Part shown: one piece after another, positions 19,047 to 28,039 of the stretch
Layout: every line of letters begins with the position of its first letter
Numbering within the stretch: the stretch's first letter is position 1
Assembly: GCA_964058845.1 (NCBI GenBank)
Contig: CAXKVR010000127.1
Coordinates: 1 to 28,039 of the forward strand
Length of the DNA: 28,039 bases
Source of the DNA: Carex sylvatica
Taxonomy: Eukaryota > Streptophyta > Magnoliopsida > Poales > Cyperaceae
Direction of reading: 5' to 3'
Program-made: the position numbers and the translations under genes
The notes under the pieces: generated by a model
Database searches by the model: none
Told to the model about the DNA's origin: nothing
The model's input: the letters and a program-made list of their open reading frames with translations, nothing else

Positions 19047-22000
19047 CTAAAGTTGCAAGGCTAAGTCGGGCTGTTGGGCCTCCAAATTAATACCTGACGA
19101 TTGACCTGGTGGCGAACCGGGTGAATTGAACATGATATTTAAATCCGGTCTAAGTGTTTGTGGTTCTTTCATTTGCATATGTTGATTATGTGGCATGAAA
19201 CCTTGCCATGGCAGCTGACCTTGGAGTCTTGTCAAATCCCTTTGCACCGGAAATATCACCATACCAGGGTTGCTATTACAATTTTGCCCTTGCAAAGGTT
19301 GAGCTGCGTTGCTAACGGTGCCACTGCCCCGAGAGCTCGTATTAACCACCCTCCATACAGGAGCATTATGTGAAACATTATTAGACACTGGTCTAACTTG
19401 AGTACCTATAAAAGCTGGCACAGGTCCTGGAACTGATGCTGGTACAGGTGCATTCAGAGAAGGTTTCGTCTCATACGGAGGACCACCAAAGGAGATCCAG
19501 GAGTTTTGACCAGAAATAGGGGGACCCACGGCTTTGGGGCTCTCAACTTCTTTTTTCACTGATTGCACCGGAGGCAGAAAACCTTTAGAAGAGCTCGCAC
19601 CTCTATTCAGGGCACCAAGCGACACATTCGAAATTCCAATACTGTTGCCATTACTAGCATTTGGAGCAATAGCCATTGACTGATTCGTCGTGACTTGGTG
19701 CTTTGTGATAAACCCCATTGGATTTGCTTGCACAGAATTACGATTTTGCCCCACTGTAGCACTACTCATTTGCCTTGTTGTGCTCACCTCCGGTGGCTTT
19801 AAGAATGGCTGGGGAATTTCACCGGTGCCTTGCAAAGCAGTATAGTTCATTCTAACTTGAGAACTCACAACAGTTGTGTGGCCCACCTTTTTACTCCTTT
19901 GTTGTGCCTCTCTGACGTTATTATTATTCCGATCAGTACGTCTAGGTGTGCTAGATGTACCCAAATGTGCATCTGCAGAGGCATTACTGATGGATCGAGA
20001 TGATCTAGGTTGTTCGACTTGATTAGATACAAAGATAATGGGAGGTGACAGGGGCTCACATTCATTGACCCAGCCACGACCAAACTTGGTGCCAGCAGGT
20101 AAAGACCTTTCAATCCTACTAGAAGCGATTTGCCATGCTGTGGGGCCCAGAAATGCTGCAAATTGGGCCAAACTCCTTGCATAGTAGTGTTCAGTTTCCA
20201 GCCCAATCTAATGAAGCAAACAAAAATTTGACAGAAATAAATAACTGCAGAAATAACTAACTTGCTTATAATGTAAATTGTTGACCAGGCACCAAACTAA
20301 ACCACATATAATAAAAAACTTCAGAATTAACAACAGTGTGAATAAGATAATTATATCGAATATGGACATACAGAGAGGAGTTGCTTTGGGTCATCAGCAA
20401 AGATGTCAAATATGGGATCAAGTTCTAGCGAATGCTGTTGTTCACACATGCCATATGTTTTCCGTCTATTCATATCAACAGGCTTTTTAATCTCATCAGG
20501 GCCCCGCCTATTCTCATCCGCAACTGGCGTATCCACTGGCCTCGACGGAGACTCCCTTGCTGAAATGAGCAGGAAAATTTCATCAAAAAAATGTCTAAAT
20601 CAACCTTATCCCTGATTTATTTCAACTAATTGCAGCTGTTTAGGTACAAGAAATTAATCCATTGATCTTACTCCCACTTAATTCCTCAGCCAATAATAAA
20701 CAAGCATAAGCAAAAGATAAACCCATGAATTATATGCTTAATTGGTGCATTATTGTGCCAGTTGAGCATATAATTAAGGCCAAATACGGTTTAAACTCAG
20801 TTTACATTATTGTGCCAGTTGAGCATATAATTAAGGCCAAATACGGTTTAAACTCAGTTTACATTGGAAGAAGTTACTTGTGGAAACTAGACTAATGTGC
20901 AAATTGATGATAAAACAAGAATTAAAAGGACAAAACCTGACAGTTCGCCGACCTTCTCAGATTGGCTGTCACCCAATGAGCAGCAATTGTTATCGACAAA
21001 TCCATTAACGACTACATTCAACTCAACACTCTTCTCCTTTATATTACTACTATTACTGATGTTAATATCTTCGTCATCATGATCATCATCAACTCTATCA
21101 TTCATGGTATTGACACGTGAAGCACTCAGTGAAGTCCCAGCCTCCTCAGCGGAGACATGGGTCCCGGCTGATGATATGTCAGAGCTGATTGGCTCCTGAC
21201 CAAACCGACTAAATGACCTCTTTTTAGTACTGTTACTAATAGTCAACTTTCCTCTCTCCTCCCATGAGTGGTTTGGTGGAGATGCCGCCTTCCTCTCCTC
21301 TCTTTTGCGCTTTTTAACTCTGTGCACCATTTCTCTCTCTTCTCTCCTGTTGTTTGTATGATGCTTCTCTCCTATGCTGGTTCTGACCTGATATTTCTCC
21401 CTGATTGCTGGGTCCCGTTCCTGGAATGTGCGAGTTTTGATCTCTAGCCTATCTACAGTCTCTGGTTGTTTTACACCATCTCGAAGTTTACGAAATTTAC
21501 TTCGGGCCAGCTCTTGAATTGAATGTGCCTAAGTAATAATTTAAAGAAAAAAAATCAAGAATTAAATACTTCCTTTACATAACAGCCACCATAATTGCAC
21601 CATGTGATTCATGCTTTTCTTTGTTCTGTCCCACATATTTTATGTTTTGTAACAGTGTGTTCTCCTTGAATATCTTTCTTTTCAGCTTTTTTCACAAAAG
21701 TGGTACCATGATGGTTGCATGTTGGTATGGACATGCTAAACTAGAACTAATTGGCAAAATTAGCATGTAACAATATCCCCATCAGGCTACCATGTCACTA
21801 CAATAAATTCCAAGTTTCTAATACCATCTTAGAAAGGTATTACCTGTCTAAAGTAAATGGTGTCTGGCGCATTGTACTGCATGGCATTGCTACAAATTAA
21901 GAACACATCATCCTGCAATGGCAAATGTTTTCATTTAACAGCGAAGAAAGGCCAAATAAATAGACCATCAAAAGTTTAGTTTAGAGCAACTATTATAATC

Positions 22001-25000
22001 TAAATAGCTGACTTCCTTAAAAAGTGATGCAAGTTTATTTTACTGTATTTATCCTGTCCAATATATCTCAAGTGATATTTTAACAAGTATTCTAGCATTA
22101 GATAATGGAATGGAATCATTCAAGGGGATAACGCAAAAGTAGTCTTTCACTGTCCATTAAATCAGTGCATGACTTCAAGTCCTTTCTTTACTGTCCAATT
22201 ACATGGGAACTTCATTATTTCATATTCCACTGCGCTAACTACTCTGTGAACTGCATTAGCAGTGTAGACATAATAAATGGTGAGTTTGTTCAAAACTCAA
22301 CACTTGTCATAAAATAAAACATTATGGCCTTCCATAATCTGGGTACTTCGTATTTCAAGAGATAAGGATCTGGGCCCCACAAGAACATGACTTGATTTGG
22401 AAAAGTGAACTTGAGCTTACTTCATTTGCAAATGATAACATTTTATATTTTGCAATTAAATCTGAAGTCTATTCTTGGCATCACTCAGCATTACAAAGAC
22501 AATTTAAAACAGTACTAAGAATAATAGCTGTCTATATATAATCAAACATTAGTTGCCAAATATAAAATAGAAAATTTTCAATAACCAAAGTATCCAATCT
22601 AGAACTATATTAAAAGCAGATCTCTTCTGGCGAGTCATTTAAAGGAAGAGATCAACAGTGGCATGTTAACAAATGTTGTAGAACATCGAGTCCATTTGCA
22701 AAATGTCTATTGAATTCTTTTTGGTAAGAGAAAGAAGAAAATGATGTGCTAAACCATAACTTAAAAAAACAATGAGTAAGAATGACAAACTGGGTTAACT
22801 AGACCACAATCCGATAACCAATTAAAAGCAGGTACTGTCTTAAAGAAAGAGGTCAAATGTGGCTCACTCGCAAACATGGTTATTTACCGAGTGCTTTTGC
22901 AAACAGTCCATCAAATTATTTTGGTAAGAGGAATGTTGAACAATTTACTGAATCATTAAATCACTAGAAGTAACAGAAATGACAAAATTATTTATTACAC
23001 CATATATCCACAAACATAGATTATTAATTGTAAGGTCAATGACAAAATACATTTATTAGACCATAAATTTATTCTAGTAAGCGAAAGAGTTTCATAGCTT
23101 TAATAGATGATAAAATCCCAGAGATTCGACACTGGAGACTTAGCTGTTAGAGTTTACAGCGCTGGGGGGGTCAGAGTCAGGATTTTCTTCTGTACTGTAT
23201 TCTTTTATCAGCAATTTTTGCAAGTTAGATGCATGTAATATAAATTTACGTACAAAATTAGTCACATAGGAACTGAGGAGTTGTAAATAACTCTCTTTTT
23301 ATTTAAATATATGTTGGTGACAAATTGTCACTAACCTTAAATATAAATATATATATATATATATATATAGAAAGAGAGAGAGAGATTGACTACTATGCTT
23401 TCGGTAGCACTTCGGCCGAAGTGCTACTGATCCAAATTTCAAAAAATCGAATTCGAAACTTCGAACTAAGTAGCTCAGTAAATTGGTTATATATTGAACT
23501 CATAGAATACCAATTTTTTAGGAACTATTTTAGGAATTTTTTTACTATTTTTTATGATTTATGAAAGATGGCAAAAAATGACCTAAAATATTGGCAATTT
23601 TCTTTTATTTTTAAACCATTTTTTGCCATCTTTCATATATCATAAAAAATAGTAAAAATTGGTATTCTACAAGTTCAATATATAACCAATTTTCGGCCGA
23701 AGTGCTAAAGCATATTAGTCAATCTCTCTCTCTATATATATATGTATATATATTCTGGTAAGAGAAAAACAAAATGATTTACTTAAGAGACCACAACTTC
23801 ACAACAAATCAGTAAGACAATTGACAAAATAAATTATCATACCACAAGGTGTGCTCCTTTTAAGGAAGAGGTCCAAATGTGGCTTACTTATTGAGTGCAT
23901 TTACAGAGCCCAGATTAAGTTGGCAATAGAAACGACAAATGATTTACTAAACACAAGTGCACAAGAATTAAGAGAATAAATGAATAAAAACGAAAGCAAA
24001 GCATATACCTTGAAATATTAGTGACTACCTGCTTTAAACCATAGACTGTGTACTTTTAGTGACATTATATACAAAAGAACAAAAAAGTTTCCTTCTTTTT
24101 GCGACCACAAGTGCATGCTACATGCAATGTTCGTACTGGCATAACTCTTTGCATCTCGACAAATCAATACTTATCTTTACAAAGTAACAGCTTGCATAAA
24201 CAATTAACTAAAGGAAATTGTAAATTAATATTACTAAAATAAGTAAAAACAAGAAATAACATGAAAATTAAACTACACATGGTGGTAAATCCAATATTAA
24301 AAGAAATTTTACCAATTTGAGAACCACAAAAAGAAGTAAACATTATTTGCTACAAAGGTCGACTCACCTCAAACTGTTCCAACGAACTGTAGACATTCTT
24401 AGCAAGCTTTCTTTTTACAGTGCTGAAATCCATCGGGTGCTCAATCACATCATAATAATCAGGTAGCTGCATTAAAATATATGCGCTTCTTAATTATTTT
24501 TAAGTTCCAACATAAAACGAAAGAAATACATTCTTTGGTTGAATATACTTGCCTCTTCTGGATCGACCGGCTCAGCAAATACCCCATAGGTATCTTTCCT
24601 GAAATAAGAACATATAAAAACCAAGATAAATCAAAATATTGAACTAAAAATAATAACCACCAACAAAAATGTTTATAAACTCGTACTTTTGCATCTTATC
24701 GAGTATCTCTTCGAGTGTCCTGCGGTCAGGTAAAGGAGTTCTCTTCACAGACTTAGATGACAAGCCTAATTGAATAAATTAGCCATTAATTATACTTGAA
24801 ATATCAATTTTTAAATACTAAACTAGCATGAGATGATAAAATATTAACCTGGAACAAACCCCCTCAATCCATGACCACTGACATTGCTCCTTCGGACCTG
24901 TGAACAAACATGAAATGAAATGATACATCCAATGACTAGTTAGAGACGATCACTTTGTTGGCACATATATAATAATTAACTAAACAAAGCAAACACATAA

Positions 25001-25529
25001 CACTTGGGAACATTTTGAAAACATAACAAAGCACCTAAAACCATAGCTAGGGTAATACTCTACTCAAGTGAAACCCTAATCTCACAGTGTTGTAAAATGT
25101 GAAAAAGTGAAGGTAACACAATACCTCCCGGCAAGGAGGCTTGTCAAAACCTAATCTGTCTACCCTGCCACCTAGACCACCACTGATCCGCCTCTTCTTC
25201 AAAGGCTTGACCTCCTCCTCACTCCCCCCTTCATCCTCCACAAAAGATGAAGACGACAAATCAGAGTCCGCTACCTGGCGCCCTCCAGTTGGCCTCCCAC
25301 CTGATAGGTTCGTCACGAGCTTGACCTTCCTCCTTCCCTTCCTCTCGGTTTCCGATTCATCCCCAGAAGAAGAAGACATGCCATAGAAATCTTCTAGAAG
25401 GGGACGAGGTGTGAGGCGGGGTCGGAGGTTGCGACGAGGCGGAGATGGAGGTGGAGAAGGCGAAGGAGACGGCGATGGAGGCGGAGGCGGCGGTCGAGGC
25501 GGGCGGCCGCGGCGGAGCTGAGACTTCAT
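19047..25529 (-). CDS. Bromodomain protein, plant BRD1/BRD2/BRD13 (BRD7/9-like) group, 9 exons, 895 aa
   Basis: Exons: 25529-25125, 24897-24849, 24765-24687, 24598-24553, 24466-24368, 21912-21844, 21528-20937, 20559-20372 and 20207-19047. All phases join without a break (2,688 nt with the TAG). The N-terminus has an AT-hook-like RRGRPPRPP followed by a Pro/Ser tract and acidic and basic blocks. The bromodomain spans about 165-268: LEEILDKMQKKDTYGVF, the ZA loop with LPDYYDVIEHPMDFSTVKRK, then CSNAMQYN, whose Asn240 is the acetyl-lysine-binding position. Basic and acidic linkers follow. A conserved C-terminal block reads HYYARSLAQFAAFLGPTAWQ, ERSLPAGTKFGRGWV, and the protein ends PDLALQL. In Arabidopsis this group (BRD1, BRD2, BRD13) belongs to BRM-type SWI/SNF remodelling complexes, where the bromodomain reads acetylated histones. 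Nuclear chromatin reader is thus a family-based inference. Intron 4 begins with GC. The gene looks intact. Confidence 0.93.
20748..20861. repeat. Two perfect copies of a 57-bp tandem repeat in intron 7
   Basis: The block beginning CATTATTGTGCCAGTTGAGC at 20748 is repeated without a mismatch from 20805. It ends in CAGTTTAC both times. Identity of the copies points to a recent duplication. It lies between exons 7 and 8 of the bromodomain gene and does not touch splice sites. Confidence 0.95.
22641..23960. repeat. Diverged repeated units in intron 5 of the bromodomain gene
   Basis: Similar stretches start with AAAGGAAGAGATCAACAGTG (about 22640), AAAGAAAGAGGTCAAATGTG (about 22841) and AAGGAAGAGGTCCAAATGTG (about 23860). 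Each is followed at comparable spacing by words such as GAGTGC(A)TTT, CAGTCCATC or GAGTCCATTTGC, TTTTGGTAAGAG, and AATGACAAA or ACGACAAATG. The third unit is separated from the others by the hairpin MITE. Similarity is well below that of the other tandem repeats here, so these are old. Confidence 0.55.
23366..23738. mobile_element. Hairpin MITE in intron 5, flanked by (TA)n
   Basis: The left arm begins TATAGAAAGAGAGAGAGAGA then TTGACTACTATGCTTT; the reverse complement of the right end reads TATAGAGAGAGAGATTGACT then AATATGCTTTAGCACTTCGG. Inner parts also pair: GGTTATATATTGAACT, GAATACCAATTTTT, TACTATTTTTTATGAT and TGAAAGATGGCAAAAAATG occur once on each strand. The left arm holds a perfect 24-bp palindrome centred on CTTCGGCCGAAG (23404-23427). 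(TA)n runs on both sides hide any target duplication and suggest a TA-rich target. A frame crossing it (23325-23564) is not a gene. Confidence 0.85.
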
Positions 25530-25800
25530 CGCTTACAATAATAGTTTCTCTCCCCTGATTTTATCTTTTTTTGCTTGTTTTAATTTTCTTCCCCTCTTTT
25601 TTTTTTTAATAATTATCTCTCACTATCACTGTCTCTCTCTCTCTCTATGGCTGTGTCTGTGTATGACTCTTCGCTCACCAACTCTGGCCACTAGTATGAC
25701 TTTTTTTTTTTTCGAGAGCAGATCTCCTTCTCTCTTGCTCTCTCTAAAATGAGAGGAGAGGAATAGAGGATGTCATCAGTGTGTGTGCGTGTTCTTTTAT
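25530..25800 (-). promoter_or_regulatory. 5' leader and promoter-proximal region of the bromodomain gene
   Basis: The stretch upstream of the start codon is GA-rich on the minus strand, with a (CT)n microsatellite on the plus strand at 25631-25646 and a second GA/CT patch at 25725-25765. GA-rich leaders are common in constitutively expressed plant genes. A TATA-like word could not be fixed, so the transcription start is unknown. Confidence 0.4.
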
Positions 25801-27693
25801 TACATAAATGAACCAGTCGGTCCCGAGCCTTTCACATAAATGCCCTTCAAAAAATTTAAATTGACGAAATATTTTTTTACGCGAAATGTTTTTATTGATA
25901 TGCACAAAAAATATGTTTATTTTAATGAAGTTTTTTTTTAAAAAGAAGAAAGAAAGAAAATTACACGTTACAAAGATACAATAATATTATTGAAAGACAT
26001 TTAACGCTCTATCTTACTTTGCTATCTAATATTTTTCCTCCATGTTTTTGTACTAGTTTGCAATCTCATTTGTAATTTTAATTATTATAACTATAGAGTT
26101 TTAACTTCTTTTCTAAAGATTCATCGCCTATGTCATTCTCTCCACATAACAAAATAGATTGTCATTTGTATTTGTCTAATCCCTTTGTGACTTGATCTAT
26201 TTGGTCTTGCAGCAGCACTCTGTCATGTGAGTGCACACAAAATGATAAATTGTGATAATTTTTACTCTAGATCTTTTAACAAAAATGTTGGCTTATTAAA
26301 CTATTCAATAGTTGTACTTAAGATTTGCTAGCTATTTATTGTAATTTAGTTTAGTAAAATCTAACCTTCACCATCATTATTATTATTTTAACTGACATAT
26401 TATGTATTATATTTGTATCAACAAATAATTATCATATTAAAATTATAAAGATTAACCATTGTATCATTAATATATATTAGTATGTTAAATAATCAGGGGC
26501 TGATTTAGATATTTGATCATGGATAGGTAAAAAATAATGAGAAGCGTACAAATTTCATACATTTTATTTTTATTTCACTGCTTATTCAATTTTTCGTTTT
26601 GTACGTTCAGTCTATAGCGGAAAAAAAAATGTCAAACTTAAACTTCAGTGAAAAAGAACAAAAAGGCAAACTTGAGTTGTGCATAAAAAAACAAGAATAA
26701 CTAGATCAACACTTGAGAAGAAAATGAGTTGAAAGTAGGCAAACTTGTTCATCATAAATAAAAAATAATCTAGAAAAGAACCAACTCGTGAACCTAATTA
26801 AGTCTCTTAACAACTATATATATGTCACTTCTCTCTTATTAAGCATGTAAATGTTATGATATGTTAATGGTTGTGATTAAAAGATGAAACTTCAGCTCTT
26901 CGAACAAATAACTTGTATTTGTTTGATTCTATGCATCTTTTTTATCTTTTTACGTGTAGAAGTCTAAATTTATTTAGACATGAATTCGCTGACGCCTCTT
27001 CAACGCTCTCTATTTGACATAATCTACGCTTCCTTCTTGTTCCTCATTTTTTTCGAAAACTTTCCTAAACCCTCTTATTTGATTGTCAGATACTCGATTT
27101 TTCTGATTCATCATGATTTATTTTTATTTTTTAAATATCATTTAAGGAACTTTTAGCTTAATTGATAATTGTTTGATCATTTAAACGAACTTAGTAGGTT
27201 CTTAAATATTGTTGTCCATACGACATGTGATCAGTTTTAACTATATTTTCTCTCTTATTATACTAATTGACTTTTTATTTATAATTTAGATTTAAAACCA
27301 ATTTATTTTAATATTATTCATGAATATTGTTGAATAATTATTATTTTTATTAGTCTATTTTTTATAAAGTTACGTCATTTTGTGTGAAATTCTTTTTTTA
27401 TCTTATATATATCTCCATTACAACGCACATACAAAATACTAGTTATTAATTATCGTGGAAACTATTCATATCTTAATAATTGGGCACCACTAAGCCTTTT
27501 TTTTTCTTTTATTAATCAGTCCAACACAATCACAATATTTGTAAAAGCCCTCGTATAGTTTTAGAAAACCAAACTAATTTATCATAAACAAAGAATAATA
27601 TAATATGGTAAATGTAATTGATGAGTTGAGTTTGTCATTTCTCTTAATTCTCCCTTTTTAAATATTTTTATCTAAATATGAGCTTTTTTTAAG
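25801..27693. other. AT-rich spacer, nothing firm
   Basis: No open frame of significance, no long inverted repeat and no tandem array found. Poly(T)/poly(A) patches occur at 25930-25960 and 27497-27510. It probably holds decayed transposon sequence that I cannot classify. Confidence 0.4.
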
Positions 27694-27918
27694 AATACAT
27701 TTGGATGACACAGAAATAGCACTAACTCAGGAATAACTGCTATTTCTAACGAGCTATTTTTACCATTTCACGTTTGGATGAAAAAAATGTTATTCTCAAC
27801 ACAAGAAATAGTCCGAGTTAGCTGTTATTCCGCTATTCCTATAAAATGTTGAGTTAGCGACTATTTTAAAAATTAGCGAACTATTCCGAACCATTCTTTG
27901 TTTCGTTCAAATATACCG
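27694..27918. mobile_element. MITE-like element with diverged terminal inverted repeats
   Basis: The left end reads ATACATTTGGATGACACAGA and the reverse complement of the right end reads GTATATTTGAACGAAACAAA. Inside, GCACTAACTCAGGAATAACT on the left faces GTCGCTAACTCAACATTTTA on the right, after reverse complement. Repeated words (GAGTTAGC, AGAAATAG, CTATTCC) fill the interior. No coding frame. The exact ends and target duplication were not determined. The last 120 bases of the window after it hold nothing I recognise. Confidence 0.5.
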
Positions 27919-28039
27919 TAAAAGAAAAGAAGATGCATGAGAGTTAGAAATTATATTTTTAGAAGTAATATCTTTAGAAAGTAATGATAGCCCGGGTCTA
28001 TGTCAAACATCTCTTCTTGAGTTCTCTCTCCAATATGTC

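Noticed and set aside
19158..19373. Plus-strand frame opposite the last bromodomain exon
   Set aside because: The minus strand encodes the conserved C-terminal part ending PDLALQL; the plus-strand frame is its shadow.
21300..21380. Apparent frameshift inside exon 7 of the bromodomain gene
   Set aside because: A first reading dropped two bases of the AGAGAGAG run. Recounting shows the frame from 21528 is continuous through 21330 to 20937, with matching phase.
23325..23564. Plus-strand frame of 79 codons
   Set aside because: It reads through (TA)n, (GA)n and one arm of the hairpin MITE, giving low-complexity sequence without a domain.
25047..25124. Extension of bromodomain exon 1 to a stop at 25047
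   Set aside because: The frame passes a good donor (GAG|GTATTG) at 25125, and exon 2 joins in phase 0; the extra residues are intron translation.

Overview
The window is nuclear DNA of a flowering plant. It has spliced genes with plant-type introns, two proteins that match plant-specific forms of known families, a Ty1/copia retrotransposon and several MITE-like inverted-repeat elements in AT-rich spacer. I cannot fix the species or decide monocot versus eudicot from the sequence.

Layout. At the left edge, on the minus strand, are the first exon and part of the second exon of an ankyrin-repeat protein of the ANKRD13 / GPCR-chaperone family (start codon at 1436; the gene runs off the window at base 1). 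From about 1.4 to 10.8 kb I find no convincing gene. That stretch holds a palindromic element (2746-3312), two long-TIR Mutator-type MITEs each with a perfect 9-bp target duplication (3501-4453 and 8435-9397), a probable hAT-type element (5108-5816), a 35-bp minisatellite (6747-6877) and a further MITE (10065-10345).

A complete but dead Ty1/copia LTR retrotransposon lies on the minus strand at 10913-16429. It has 233- and 228-bp LTRs, a 5-bp target duplication (TTATA), a polypurine tract and a primer-binding region. Its pol gene retains protease, integrase, RT and RNase H remnants broken by stops and frameshifts. No gag is recognisable. The slot where gag should be is filled by about twenty degenerate copies of a short dyad-symmetric motif.

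Between 16.4 and 19.0 kb there is mostly spacer, with one short coding-like terminal exon on the minus strand (17642-17715) that I cannot assign. On the minus strand from 25529 down to 19047 is an intact nine-exon gene for an 895-residue bromodomain protein. It resembles the plant BRD1/BRD2/BRD13 group, known in Arabidopsis as subunits of BRM-type SWI/SNF remodelling complexes. One of its introns uses a GC-AG boundary, and its large fifth intron carries a hairpin MITE and old tandem repeats. From 25.8 kb to the right edge there is AT-rich spacer with one more MITE-like element.

The two genes are on the same strand about 17.6 kb apart and show no functional link. I found no RNA gene, no CRISPR array and nothing that amounts to a new biological system. 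The most unusual items are the gag-less copia element with its dyad-motif array, the tandem target repeat it split, the paired A/T-tract hairpin MULE and the unassigned exon.
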